From Macrostomum hystrix (taxonomy: Eukaryota > Platyhelminthes > Macrostomidae), in assembly GCA_950097015.1 (NCBI GenBank), contig CATNEN010000034.1:7272501-7336500 (forward strand): a stretch of 64,000 nt of DNA. Direction: 5' to 3'. The position numbers were made by a program, and so were the translations under genes. This document shows positions 35,001-46,065 of the stretch, piece by piece. How positions within the stretch are numbered: the first letter of the stretch is position 1; each line of letters opens with the position of its first letter. Below the pieces are notes generated by a model. That model had not been told where the DNA came from, made no database searches, and was given only the letters and a program-made list of their open reading frames with translations.

Positions 35001-38000
35001 CCTGGCTTTCTCATCTTCAGGCAGTGTACACTCTCACTGTGCCTTGAAGGTTTGCCCTCAAGGACGTAAATTGTGCGACAAGAGTCCAAGCCTTCTTTCC
35101 GCGGCTACACTGCAAATAAATGTGACCTCGCCGCAGGTGCGAGAGGCAAACGCGTTAACCGCTCTGGCACGGACCCCCTTGAACAGGGGGTATTACTCTC
35201 ACAATACGAAGGGACTTATTTGAAGTCGTCTTATGTAAAAATATTATGTTGTGCCACCTGAATTATTGCGTAATATCAAATCAATGAACAAAGTAGGGAC
35301 GTCATCGAGTAGAATGTGCTACAGAGCTACATTTATAAAATACAACATTGACAAATACGAGGGTATCATCTCAAGCATGCAAAAATATAACGGCAGGAGT
35401 CTTATTTATTCATTCAAATTATCTGTCATCCAGGCAATGCACGACGAAGTCTCCGAGACTGAGAACATTCGCAAAAACCTGGCCATCGAGCGCATGATAG
35501 TCGAAGGCTGCGACATCCTACTCGACGTCAACCAGATCTTCGTTCGCCAGGGCTGCTTGACCCAGGTGCCGGCGAGCTCCGAGAAGGGTCGCCACGGCAG
35601 CAGGCCCCGGTTGGGCTCGTTCAGCTCCACGTTCAACAAGGAGTCACGCAAGGAAGCTGTACGCCAAGTGTTTCTGTTCACAAATCACCTAATACTGACC
35701 ACTCGGGCGACAAATGGTCGGTTGCACCTTGTCAAGGTTGGTTGGCTCCCTGATTGGCTCATCTATCGACTTGATACCAGAAATTAATCAGAGTGAAGAG
35801 GTTACCCAGCCGAGGTGCTAGACAAGGGATGCCATACAGAGGTGTCAGACTAGGATACATTGCAGAGGTGTCAGACTAGGATACCATGCAGAGGTGTCAG
35901 ACTAGGATACCATGCAGAGGTGTCAGACTAGGATACCATGCAGATGTATCAGACTAGGGATACCATGCAGAGGTGTCAGACTAGGATACCATGCAGAGGT
36001 GTCAGACTAGGATACCATGCAGAGGTGTCAGACTAGGGATACCATGCAGATGTGTCAGACTAGGATACCATGCAGAGGTGTCAGACTAGGGATACCATGC
36101 AGATGTGTCAGACTAGGGATACCATTTAGAGGTGTCAGACTAGGCATACCATCTAGTCTAGGGATACGAGTACCAGAGGAGTCAGATTTCGAAGTCAGAG
36201 GTGATGTACAAAGGAAATATTTTGTGCAGCCCTAGTGACAAACTTTCACATGAATGTTTTTATTAACTTTTCTATTCAAACTTTGTGAGACTTCTCGCAA
36301 TGGCTTGATTGTAAAATAAGTTAGTCAAATATTTAATCTGGCGCCTGTCGGGCTAGACTGCTGAGGCGGGTCTCTAGGAGGGCTGTGTTGACTAACTAAC
36401 CTCGACGGGCCTAGATATCACTGGTAATATTGCTATAGTTTATACACAATCATTACAAACACGCACTTGCTTTCTTTACATCGCTTTGTCATCAGAATTA
36501 TGGCAAGATTTCTTTGGCCGACTGCACACTTGCCGAGGACGCCTCGTCGGACTTTTTCTACTACGAAGATGACGGTGAGAAAAAATTAAACAATTTTATG
36601 CGGCCGGTATTAGTCCAGAAGAAACAGGTTAAAGATTGAACATTTTAGGTAATAGATCAGATACCAGAGCTCGCTTGTTGAGAACCACTCAACCCTATGC
36701 AAAGTGTCAGTGTAGTCCACTGGATGTGTCAAAGTAGTCCACTGGATCATGTGTCAGAGTAGACACTGGATCGTGTGTCAGAGTAGACACTGGATCATGT
36801 GTCAGAGTAGACACTGGATCATGTGTCAGAGTAGACACTGGATCATGTGTCAGAGTAGACACTGGATCATGTGTCAGAGTAGACACTGGATCGTGTGTCA
36901 GAGTAGACACTGGATCATGTGTCAGAGTAGACACTGGATCGTGTGTCAGAGTAGACACTGGATCATGTGTCAGAGTAGACACTGGATCATGTGTCAGAGT
37001 AGTTACTGTTTTCGAGTTCAGAGTTGTCACGTTGATGGTTGATGTACGAGCTATCAGAGCAGTCACTAGCAGAATCTAGTAATGTATTAGCCATGGGGTC
37101 GGAGGTTCGAGTTCCACAGTGAATTCACACAGAAGTCCCTGCCCGCAATCCAGACCAGAGCGCCCAGGTGAACCTACTCAGCGTTGAGGCTGGCCAGACG
37201 AGACCAGACCAAAGGATGCCGGACTACAGCGGCTTGGATTTTCGCCTCATCCTTGACGTGAAGTCGGGACCACCCGTCACGGTGATTCTGGTAGCGAATT
37301 CGGCGCAGGAGAAGGCCGCGTGGTGCTCGGACATCAACCAGGTGAGTTGACCTCACTGCTGCTCGTAAAAATATTCATTGGGGCTGAGGATATCGAGTAG
37401 CTGGGATATCGCCGAAAACAAAGTTTTGAGAAAGTTTTCGAAGTTGATCGGCTCTCGAAGACGCAATTTTTGTTTAGACTGACTGGTAATAGGAATTCTC
37501 AGATAGATTAATAATCGTTCTTGGGATATAACTCCCTCCCTATGCAGCATAAGCATAGCTCGAGTGTTTCTGCTGAGCTGTCTTTTGAGTTAATTGGGAC
37601 AGAATTACAAGGAGATGTCAAAGCTACATTAGGGAGGCCCGGCCTGTTTGTCTTTAATAGTGCGTCAATGTTTCATATAGCGAAGAATTGTAATTAAGAA
37701 GGATAATATGTATGGCAACAGACAGACCGCCTGTGTTGATAGTCCCTTATCAAATGCGAGCTGCACTGTAGCTAAATTTCAAAGAGGCTGTCCCACGTCT
37801 GTTCTTTCTTGAAAGAGTAGCACTGACAGTACAAAGCACTAAGAGCACCAACGACAGATTCGACAATTCATTTTTTCACCATCTCTCTCTCTAGTGCATC
37901 GAGCAGATTCACTATAGCGACTTGTTGAATAGCTCACTGGCAGAGACCAGCCTGGTGTCAATGCCGCATACCATTCGGTGAGTTAAAACTATTTAACTGC

Positions 38001-39295
38001 TTTGTTGGAAGACAACTACTTTTAGTAGCATTACATTGTGTGTATGACTTTCAATGCTTCATTATTCTGAATTCCATCAATGACGACTTGTGTGAATGAA
38101 ATAGAGATGAAATGAAATGATATTGGAGATGAGATTGAGTGGTAAGACTGAAGAGGGCCAGATCCAGGGATAAGATTGAGGGTTGAAATTAAGAAGTTGA
38201 GACTGAGGGGATAATATTGAGGTTTGAGATTGAGGGTATGTAGTTAAGAGTTGAGATTAAGTGGGATGAGATTTAGGGTTGAGATTAACAAATGTGTCAT
38301 TATTGATGAATTAGAGTGTGCATGCATGAAATCCGTCAATAGCTAACAGATCTAGTAAAAAATTGCAGTAATAAAGTTCAAATGAAGTACTACAGACGTA
38401 AACGTGGATTCGTGTTTTTTGGCTTTATTACTTTTTTGTCAGTTCATTTTAAAAGCGATGATTTTCAGATCCAAAAGTACATTTCCTCGAGTAAAGTAAG
38501 AAAGCCCGTGTGTTTTATTGCGTTCCGTAAGCATTGAAAACAATATGCAAAACTGAGCACAGCAAATTCGCAATAAAGCTTTGTGAAAGCGATTCTACAA
38601 ATTTGTAATTCAGAAAGCTTTATTCTGACATTGTATGCTCGAAAAGCAATCACAGCTAACAAACAAGGCCATAAATATGTGCACCGCTTACTTATTTATT
38701 GAAAAGAAGTAGTCTGCATCGTTTTTTAATAACAATTTGATTTCCATGCTTTTTTAACTGAGGTATGCAACTCAAACAAACGCCTACAAACAAACTGACA
38801 ATTTTTTTCGAAATTCAACAGGTCTGACCCAAAACTATTTCGAGACGATGTCGACATTAAATTTAGCCGGACGCTAAACTCCTGCAAGGTGCCGCAGGTG
38901 AGAATGAGGCAGCTATTCCCGGAATCCCGATCCCAGAATCCCTAAGCAGAAATCCCCATCCCGGAATCCGTATCCTGAAATCCCAATCCTGATATCCGTA
39001 TCCCGAAATCACCATCCCGGAATGCCTATCCTGAAATCTTCGACATGGAAACCCTTCCCAGAATCCCAATCGCGGAAACCCTTTTTAGAATATCTATCCA
39101 GCAAACATTATCCCGCAACTAGTAAGTAAGAAGACTGCAGTCTTTTACGTGGGGGCGAACAGCCTAGAACTCGTGGGGGTAGAGGCAAGGTAATGGTGCA
39201 GCCTAAATTTAGAATAGTTTTGTATTGACTTTGGGGGGTGTGGTTCCCGCCCCGCGTTGCCGCTTTCCTGCTTCGCTCTCCCAGCTCCCGCTCCG

Positions 39296-39326
<31 letters not shown>

Positions 39327-42300
39327 TTAAAGAACAAAGAGCAGACAATAAACTTGCTTACATTGTTATCTATTTATTATAAGCTTTGGCAATTGGTACA
39401 ACCAAAGATAAAATATAGAAAAACGATGTTGCAAAGGCAAGTTGCAACATAAATGCAATGCTCCAGCAAAATACAAAACACACAGACAAACACATTAAAC
39501 AGTCAAAGAAGCAGTAAGTAAAATGCAACACTTACAAGTAACATGGATGCCATTGATCAGCATACATTAAGATGCAGAAAAAAATAATTGGAAACATACA
39601 TTACTTTGAAAACTTAAAACATTGAGGCAAAAAGTTGAACACTTTATTTATATGATACAAACATGTAGAAATCAGAATATGTTTATATATTTATATCATA
39701 ACTTTATAGATATAGTCGGCTTGCATGATGCATCTCTCATGGTGTTGCAGGCTGCCATTATAAGAATGGAATGGGTGGAATTAATGAATGGAATGGGTGG
39801 ATTTTTCCACTTTTCACTTGTCATTTATCTGAGTGAACATATTTCGCCAATGTAAAAGTGATCTTGTTTAATGCAGTTAAGCATTACCCTAATTAAATGT
39901 GTACAGGATCAAATATGGGTAATAAGCAAAGATACAATTAGCAGATATGAAAAAGTAACTAAATAAAAATAATTGCACCGCGAGATTGGATTTTGAGTTC
40001 GAGGCGACCGCGTTCCAGCAACAATGTAGATATAATACGTTTAATCAACAAATACTCGTGCGCTAAAAGCGAATACAACATAAAGGGATTTCTACTCACT
40101 GCTATATTCTTTCCTGCATTTAGATGCACAAAAATGCACAAACTGAATATGCACTTGTTTTAATAAAAGCTATTCAAAAATCTCGACGCAAGCATTTTCT
40201 GCAAGGCGGTCGGTTTATCAATGAAAAAACTAAAAAAGTAGCAATCATTTAGGATTTAATCATCAAAATGAAAACCGTTTGCCAAACAGGAAGCAACCAC
40301 AAAAAGTTTAACTACCACAGATACTGTTTATCATCATCGGAACTTGCAAAATCTTTCAATAGAAAATAACGGATGCTTCAAAAATGATAGTGTCCAAAAT
40401 TTGTACCCCTTACCTTCATGTACTCAATAGGATCCAGACACGACACACGTTAACCAATCTAGCCGTGTGACATGTCGTTGGAATTTAGACAACATTCCGC
40501 GTCGATTGAAGCCATCCGCGCTCAAATCCATCAGGAATTCGCAGACTTATACACAAAAGTACACACAAATATGCACAATGTACACGCTGTGCATAATTAC
40601 ATTTTCAGGTACTAATCCTAAAAGGTAATACGTGTAGCGACGGCAGTATTTTTCCCATATACCCACATGGGATGTGCATCTTTCAATACCAAGCTCAAGG
40701 AGTATTACGCCATTTTCGCCTCCAGCCGTAGGTTTGAGCACAGCAAGGTCTGCACCGGTCCCGAACCCGACCTTTCCCCAGTCTGGGTGGACTTTCTCAG
40801 CCCGGGTAGGGCCGAAAGGTGCGCGCAATATCTTGTTAGACGCAAAACAATATTTCCAGTAGATGGACGCATCATTCGACAAATTAGGAGCCGGATTTCG
40901 CAAAATGCGCGCGTCAAAAGGAGAAAAATACCAATTTTTCACTAAAGTGCATGTGCACTATTATGTAATTTTAGTACACTTGCGATGTACTTTTATCAAC
41001 GCCGACTCAGTATGTCATGTGCCCTAATGTTGTGCACACTACATTGCTTGCGGCTAAGCTGTCCGACTGTTTGTCTTCGAAAAAAAATTTTTGACTCCAC
41101 CAAGGTCGGCATGCATTTTCGAGAAAACGGCAAAAATGCACGTTTTGCACTGCATTTCCAAGTACTGCTTGATAACCGTGCATCGCATAGAGTCGCCTTG
41201 CATAGCGTCGTGTAGCAGGCATTCGTGCCGAATTTTTGACACCACTTGCGCAGTGCAACTACCTGCCATTCAGCTGCAGTATCGTGCAGCACGCAAGTGT
41301 AAAATCTGGCTGCGCCAGATTTTACACTTGCTTCATCAGATATCAGGCGCGCGGTACACTCGCAGTCCGTTGAGTCACACCTCGCTGGAAAGAACTCACC
41401 GAGTAGAAAAAAACGACACCACCCGCGTGACAATCGATTCAGCCCTTGGGGAGCTGCGCTGGAAAATGTAACCCAAAAAGCAGTACCAAAAAGTATGTTT
41501 TTTGCATTTTTACCATAAACTATGAGGAAATTGAAAAATCGCTTTCCTGCCTCGCCTGGGCCAGGCCTGCCCGCAACTTTTGTGTCTCAACTTTTCTCCG
41601 TGCCAGAAAAAATGTGCGCTGGAAATTAGTTTGCGTAAAATGAAAAATGGGCAGTTTCCCAAAAAATGGGTAGTTTTCCGTGACGGGTTGCCATGACAAC
41701 CAACCGCCATAAATCGGATAACCCTATAAGTTACCTACCCAACGACACCACCCGCGAGGCAAACGGTTGAGGCAGTTTCAAATGGCGCCCAATATACCTT
41801 GAAAATGCGTGATTTTCGAGGTGTTTTCTATCTCACTACGTACGCTGGATCTTAGGTGGGGCTCACTCCGATTTCGCCCCTCGGCCCCTGCCGGGGCCTC
41901 GGTGCTCGGCGCTTCGCGCCTCGCGGCTCAATACTACGTTCGCCCCCAATAACTATCCGGGAATTACATTCCCGGAAACTTTATACTCGAATCCTTATCC
42001 CCAAACCAATGTGCTCGAATACCGATCCTAAAATCCTCACATCCTGTGACCCTAAGATGTATTCTGAGATTACTTCTGTAGTTTTTACTACTAGATTGCA
42101 GATCTCTTGATTTAAGTAATAGGACAACAATTAGTAGATCTCAGTCTCTTGATCCAGATCCTCAGATGGCAGTCTTTAGATCAACAATGTCAGGATTTCT
42201 GTCTCCCAAAAACCTGACAAAAGGATCACGCTCCGCAGATCCGCCACGCATCGGTTGAGCGACTTCTCGACCGCCTAACTGATCTCCGCTTTCTCAGCAT

Positions 42301-45300
42301 CGACTTTCTTAACACCTTCCTGCTCACCTATCGAGTGTTTACGGAGCCCAAGACGGTCATCAACGCTTTGAAGCGCATTCTCAGCAACCCAGAATATGGC
42401 AATTTAGATCCTAGGCCCAGCATCTGCGTCCAAAGGTGAGTGATAATCGGATTGAAATAGATGATTCAGAGCAATGCGACTACTTGTACCAACCATCCAT
42501 CATCTCGCAGCTCCCTGGAGTCGGACGCTCCCGGCGGCAATTTCCAGGGCACAGCTGGCGGCTTTCTGCACGTGAATCCTCAGCTAGACAAGCTGCGCAG
42601 AATCAGCACCGGCATGATGCGCCTCGAGACCGGCGACAACCCCGAGCTCGCCCGAGGATCTGGCAGCGGCAGCGCCATTGGCGGTGGCGTAGCAGGCGGA
42701 GGCAGCGGCGCAACTGGCGCAGGTGGCGGCGCCGGAGTCAGCGGCATCAGCGGTGGCGCCGTCGGCAGTGTCGGTGATCCGTGCGCCGCGCCCCACCGAA
42801 CTGGCAGCCTGGACGCCGGCGCCTGCGAGAGGCTCGCATCCCATCACCACCATCTGCCCACCTATAACGTTCAGGGCGGCCGGTTGCTGCCGCCGATGAC
42901 TGGAACTCCGGGCTACTCAGGCGCTACGGCCGGCGATCCGGCCGCTGATCCGCCAGAGATTCTGCGCGAATTGTCGGAGATTACCGCGGTGGCCAAGGCG
43001 GCGGCTAAGGCAGCTGCTAAGGTAAAAGTAAAAACTCAGTGCGCTAGCGCAGTGAAGCCCGAGACTCCGTCGTCGCCACCGAAAACTCCTCCGATTCGAA
43101 TGGCGCCGATAGCGTCCTGCGAGACCATTCTGGACGAATTCACAAGAAGCAGCGTCAGCGATGACAGCGACAGTGAAACGGCTGCCTCTGTTAGCAAGCC
43201 AGCCGCTGCTGTCACAATTCGACGCGTTCGAATCTCTGGCGTTACGGAGACCGAGGTGCGTGACTCAAGCCCGCCACGGTCGCTTTCTCCGCAGCCTCCA
43301 CTTCTGCCGCCATCGCCTCAGCGTCAGTCAATGACGCCGTCGGCTTCTCCGACTCTACGCAGGCCGACGAAATTCGACGTGCCGTCGATGCGCATCCCGG
43401 AGAGCCAGCTGCTGGACCATACTTCGCTGTCGCCTGGCGGTTCGCCACAGCCAAAGCACCGACTGGCCAGTCCGTGTCACAGTCCCAGCCACGCCAGGCG
43501 GGCCACCTCGCCGACGGTGACAGAGCGTGGCGGTGGCGTCGGGGCGGCGACAACCAGTACTCCATCGAGGCTAGGCGGCGCAGCGTCACCGATCTCGCAC
43601 AGCGCCAGCTCGCCCACTGTGAATCAGTCGCCATTTCGAGGCTCAGTTGTTTCCGGTGAGTTTCGTCTTTTCGGTCCGAAGACCTAGAGAATTTTGTGAA
43701 AGCGAAGCCGTTGCGTCCCTGAGGTAACCAATCTCCCAATCTATGGAAACGAACACAGGTTCCCTTAGAATAAAAATAAAACTTTCCCCACAAAATGTAT
43801 CACCAACAAAGGTTCAACTGGTCCACTGAAACGGACTTCCTGCGCTGCCGACTCAACGGCTGGCGACAACGGAGCTGGCGGTGCTATGAGCAGTGGACGG
43901 CCGAGCTTGGCCCGCTCCTCTGATGTAGACTCGCCGCCCTGCCGCGCCAAGGCTGGCGCTGTCGTCACATCGTCTAGGGCGTCCAAGAGACGGTAAAGCT
44001 AATAGAGACGGCATTTATCTTTCAGTAAGTTTCCATTTGAAGTGCAAGCTTAGAGTAAGTCGCACAAAAACTTATCCTTCAGGTCCAGCAACACGGCAGC
44101 CGCCTTGGCGTTCGCAGCCGCCACCGCGGGAGCATCCAGCCTGCCAAAGTCCAGCGTTCGAATCGCTGTGCAAGAACAGGACCAGGATCTGCCACAGCAG
44201 CAGCCGATGATGCAGCACAGGCCGAGTGAAAGCAGCAGCATCCTCGTGAAGCGGCTGAGCATCATTTGCACCGCAGCCACCATGCGAGTGCTGAACGTTG
44301 TGCGTCACTGGGTGTACAAGTTCGGCGAAGACATCGAGTCGGATCCTGCCCTGAGAGCGGACATGATCGACCTGCTAGAGGATCTGGTCTGCAACCAGAA
44401 CCTCTTTCCGCCTGATCACAAGGCCGCCCTGCAGATTCTGCTGCGATTGCGCAACGAGACGCTAACAGAGGACAGCACTGATCTGAGCAGATTTCTCACA
44501 CCCGCCTGGCAGCCATCGTTTGAGTCCTTTGAAACTCTCTCGGCTTTGGATATCGCCGAGCAGATCACTCTGATTGATCACAAGATTTTTAAGGCAATGA
44601 AAAGCGCGTAAGTTTAAAAAGCTGTTTAATTTGTTGGTTGGCTAATATAGGCGTACCGGTATCACTTTGATTGAGATCTGCCTAGTTGTATATAAACAAG
44701 CAACCAAGCCTTCTCTTGGTTGCTAAGAGAAAGCAACCAAACATAAATGTGACTTTGCCGCAGATTCGAGCTGAGGAATCTGGAATCGTGGTGCGAGAGT
44801 TGGACCCGCAGTTGCTCCACCACTACCACCCCCACGTCTCATAAATTGTTGTTCGCAGACACGTTAATTTTTTGAGCCAAGTGAGGCCTTGAATCGTACT
44901 CATATTTCTTCTCTCCTACCTGCTCAAAGCGAGCTGATCACCCAGACCTGGATGAAGAAGAACCCAGCTGACAGGGCCTCCTCGACTGTGCTGCTAATCA
45001 GCAAGCGATTCAACGAAGTCAGCTGCCTCGTGATATCAGAGATCGTCTCAAACAAGGATATCGACAAGCGAGTGGCCTGCATCGAGAAGTGGGCAGCCAT
45101 CGCAGACATCTGTCGCTGTCTGCACAACTACAATGGCGTACTGCAGATATGCGCCGCCTTTGTCAACTCGTCTGTGTTCCGTCTAAAGAAGACCTGGGAG
45201 CGGCTGTCGAAGTCCACCAGACAGATGATTGACAGGCTGCAGCAGTTGGTATCGTCCGATGGTCGTTTCAAGAACATGCGCGCTGCGTTGCACAAGTGAG

Positions 45301-46060
45301 GCGAAACATGACGTCACTTTCTGTATATCACCAAAAATCTGATTTTAGCACACTATATCTCTATTATCTCTATCGCAAATTGCTATCTGCTAATCTTTGC
45401 AGCTGCGATCCGCCCTGCATCCCATATCTGGGCATGTACCTCACCGACCTGTCCTTCATCGAGGAGGGCACCTCTAATGTGACGGAAGGCGGGCTGATTA
45501 ACTTTTGCAAGATGCGAATGGTAAGCAGTGATTTGACATATCTCGTACTCTTACTACAATTTCGCTTTGTTTTTTATTAAAACTGCAAAAAATGCTATAT
45601 TTTCAGATCGCTCATATCATTCGAGAGATTCAACAATTCCAGCAGACTCCTTATAGAATTGAGCACAATCAAAAAGTAAGCGAACCTCTTTTAAAATTTG
45701 GCAACATAGAATATACGCTCGTATTGCCGAATGAATCCAGGCAGAGTAATGATGTTAGTAAGAAGTAGAAGCTTCCAAGTCAATAATATGCGGCATAAGT
45801 GAGGTGGGAGCGCAACTAACAAACCGAAAAGCCAATAAAATAGAAGAGGAGTGACGTGGATTACATAGCGTGTGGTTGTACGTAAACTAAAAATAACTTA
45901 CTTAATTATCTGCCAGGTGTGCGACTATCTTCTCGACACGAGCCGTCTTATCGATGACGAACGAGCCTACGCCGCCTCGCTGCTGCTGGAGCCGCGGGTG
46001 TCCATCTGCCCAGAGTCGGCACCGCAGACGCCTGGCGGTCGCGGCGGATTCAAGTCGTGA
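27326..46060 (+). CDS. RasGRF: Ras/Rho guanine nucleotide exchange factor
   Basis: Nineteen exons with fully consistent phases give 1,581 codons: 27326-27613, 29073-29179, 29253-29409, 31939-32019, 33316-33569, 34382-34766, 35434-35736, 36496-36574, 37154-37341, 37895-37977, 38822-38897, 42239-42435, 42511-43655, 43812-43992, 44083-44607, 44930-45295, 45403-45520, 45607-45675 and 45917-46060. The start MQKTIRVSD matches the conserved RasGRF N-terminus, and domain order (PH, coiled coil, IQ, DH, PH, REM, CDC25) is that of vertebrate RASGRF1/2 over the whole length. The protein would be a calcium/calmodulin-responsive exchange factor for Ras (CDC25) and Rac-type GTPases (DH), peripheral at membranes. 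All introns are GT-AG. They contain tandem arrays, a mariner fossil and SINEs. Length exceeds the human protein (about 1,270) mainly through the long linker of exon 13. Sub-entries give the domains. Confidence 0.96.
27640..27780 (+). other. three B-box-like motifs in RasGRF intron 1
   Basis: GGGGTTTGAGTCCCTG (about 27644), CAGTGGTTCGAGTCGCAG (about 27704) and GCGGGTTCAAATTCGAG (about 27758) each resemble the tRNA B box GGTTCRANTCC. No matching cloverleaf can be drawn, so these are either decayed SINE heads or chance. Confidence 0.3.
28395..28535. repeat. 24-bp palindromic minisatellite in RasGRF intron 1
   Basis: About five copies of a 24-bp unit containing the imperfect palindrome GTACACTACAGTGTAC. 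Each unit can fold on itself. Confidence 0.9.
29432..29905. repeat. hexanucleotide array (TAGTTC)n in RasGRF intron 3
   Basis: About 470 bp of TAGTTC/TATTTC/TAGCTC hexamers begin some 25 nt after the exon 3 donor. Since the unit is six bases without an in-frame stop in two frames, it produces long spurious Ser-rich and Leu/Val-rich reading frames. Confidence 0.97.
30116..31256 (-). mobile_element. mariner element, fossil copy, in RasGRF intron 3
   Basis: A complete but dead mariner on the minus strand. The ends are CGAGGGTTGTTCCCAAAGTT (left) and the reverse complement of AACTTTTGGAATAGCCCTCG (right): inverted repeats of about 30 bp flanked by TA on both sides (30114-30115 and 31257-31258). 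Length is 1,141 bp. The transposase shows mariner landmarks: [34 protein letters not shown] (first Asp), [19 protein letters not shown] and [13 protein letters not shown] (third Asp). The frame is broken by at least one frameshift near 30890, a TAA in the AYY motif near 30570, a shifted stretch over the second catalytic Asp (QDN) region and a TGA for the conserved Trp near 30375. An irritans-like subfamily is likely but not certain. Confidence 0.95.
30570..31104 (-). pseudogene. mariner transposase N-terminal half (broken)
   Basis: The N-terminal HTH region ([17 protein letters not shown] and [20 protein letters not shown]) lies in one frame at 30817-31104. The following linker and first catalytic Asp region lie in another frame at 30570-30900, which establishes a frameshift. 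The remaining DDE part continues to about 30130 with stops. Confidence 0.9.
32990..33275. repeat. about 64-bp direct repeats with CRE-like sites upstream of DH exon
   Basis: Three to four copies of a unit containing GCTAAAAATAGAAAAATCGC, CCCAAGCCTGGCATCCGATT and TGACGT(C/T)A lie within 45-330 nt before exon 5 of RasGRF. A perfect CRE (TGACGTCA) is at 33086-33093. Confidence 0.85.
33316..35736 (+). CDS. RasGRF exons 5-7: IQ motif and DH domain
   Basis: Exon 5 opens with the IQ motif ([20 protein letters not shown] and R in place) and enters the DH domain (residues about 240-430). Recognisable DH segments are [61 protein letters not shown] and [15 protein letters not shown]. The RasGRF-specific stretch [19 protein letters not shown] is nearly invariant relative to vertebrates as I recall them. 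DH would activate Rac/Rho GTPases. Exon 7 then begins PH2 ([11 protein letters not shown]). The intron before exon 5 contains CRE-like direct repeats, and the intron before exon 7 contains a SINE. Confidence 0.96.
34150..34245 (+). mobile_element. decayed tRNA-like sequence in RasGRF intron 5
   Basis: AGCCCATTGGTTAGAGC looks like a D arm/A box. It is followed by an anticodon-arm-like GGACTTGCATCTAAAAGG. The T arm is degenerate (AAGGTGATTCTGGGGC). It could be the head of another SINE family or a tRNA pseudogene. Confidence 0.45.
34858..35185 (-). mobile_element. tRNA-derived SINE copy (S4) in RasGRF intron 6
   Basis: Inverted copy of the 21045 element. Its 3' stem-loop is at 34858-34903 (GGCTGCTGG ... 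CCGCAGCC, loop with CATCATTTGGTGACACT). The reverse-complemented head reads GCCAGAGCGGTTAACGCG near 35160. It supports a full-length consensus of about 340 bp. Confidence 0.85.
35434..38897 (+). CDS. RasGRF exons 7-11: PH2 domain and linker to REM
   Basis: PH2 spans residues about 445-610 across exons 7-9. It includes an acidic loop ([14 protein letters not shown]) and ends with [18 protein letters not shown], the conserved C-terminal helix with Trp. Exons 10-11 give the linker with [18 protein letters not shown], a strongly conserved RasGRF segment just before REM. Exon 9 starts at 37154 after ATCCAG. Introns 7 and 8 are largely made of tandem repeats with related cores, and intron 11 opens with another. 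Confidence 0.93.
35825..36165. repeat. 26-bp minisatellite in RasGRF intron 7
   Basis: About 13 copies of a 26-27 bp unit with core GGTGTCAGACTAGGATACC begin about 90 nt after the exon 7 donor. Confidence 0.95.
36715..37000. repeat. 24-bp minisatellite in RasGRF intron 8
   Basis: About 12 copies of a 24-bp unit, core ATGTGTCAGAGTAGACACTG, with GTGTC/GACAC self-complementarity. It shares GTGTCAGA-N-TAG with the intron 7 array. Confidence 0.97.
38110..38290. repeat. degenerate GAGATTGAGGGTT repeats in RasGRF intron 10
   Basis: Imperfect copies of TTGAGATTGAGGGTTGAGAT about 140 nt downstream of exon 10. Confidence 0.7.
38905..39115. repeat. degenerate 15-17 bp repeats (ATCCCGGAATCC) in RasGRF intron 11
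   Basis: Copies of ATCCCGGAATCCGTATCC and variants begin within about 15 nt of the exon 11 donor. Confidence 0.8.
39296..39322. repeat. (TA)n microsatellite
   Basis: Uninterrupted TA dinucleotides of about 26 bp in RasGRF intron 11. Confidence 0.95.
39330..42200. other. long RasGRF intron 11, mostly unclassified repeats
   Basis: No exon is supported in this 3.3-kb intron. It contains a perfect hairpin (41293-41331), a duplicated segment AACGACACCACCCGCG (41416 and 41739) and a GC-rich hairpin cluster (41880-41930, GGCCCCTGCCGGGGCC). The block 40540-41830 differs in composition from its flanks and may be a non-autonomous transposon. Confidence 0.45.
41293..41331. repeat. perfect 17-bp inverted repeat with 5-nt loop
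   Basis: GCAAGTGTAAAATCTGG is followed by CTGCG and its exact reverse complement. It lies in RasGRF intron 11. Confidence 0.97.
42239..44607 (+). CDS. RasGRF exons 12-15: REM (RasGEF-N) and long linker
   Basis: Exon 12 holds the first REM helices ([33 protein letters not shown]). Exon 13 is a single 1,145-nt exon coding about 382 residues with no visible domain. It contains a Gly-rich run ([17 protein letters not shown]), an Ala/Lys helix ([13 protein letters not shown]) and many SP and PP sites, such as [12 protein letters not shown]. It replaces the shorter PEST-like linker of vertebrate proteins. Exon 15 resumes REM ([28 protein letters not shown]) and starts the catalytic domain ([19 protein letters not shown]). 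The linker is the likely site of phosphorylation and turnover control, by analogy. Confidence 0.93.
44699..44790 (-). mobile_element. SINE fragment (S5) in RasGRF intron 15
   Basis: It shares CCAAGCCTTCT, ATAAATGTGAC and CCGCAGATTCGAG with the head-proximal part of S4. The rest is missing. Confidence 0.55.
44930..46060 (+). CDS. RasGRF exons 16-19: CDC25 catalytic RasGEF domain
   Basis: The catalytic core (residues about 1310-1570) is intact. Key segments are [37 protein letters not shown] (with NYNGV following), [41 protein letters not shown] with IEEG following, [20 protein letters not shown], and a C-terminal YLLDTSRL helix. The catalytic hairpin region and the [10 protein letters not shown] signature are unbroken, so the enzyme should act on Ras. 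The protein ends FKS-stop 20 residues past the domain. The stop codon is followed after about seven bases by a GGATAA-type tandem repeat. Confidence 0.97.
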
Positions 46061-46065
46061 AGTTT

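Noticed and set aside
40547-41471. Overlapping frames on both strands (up to 145 codons)
   Set aside because: Lie in RasGRF intron 11 in repeat-like sequence; none shows a family motif.
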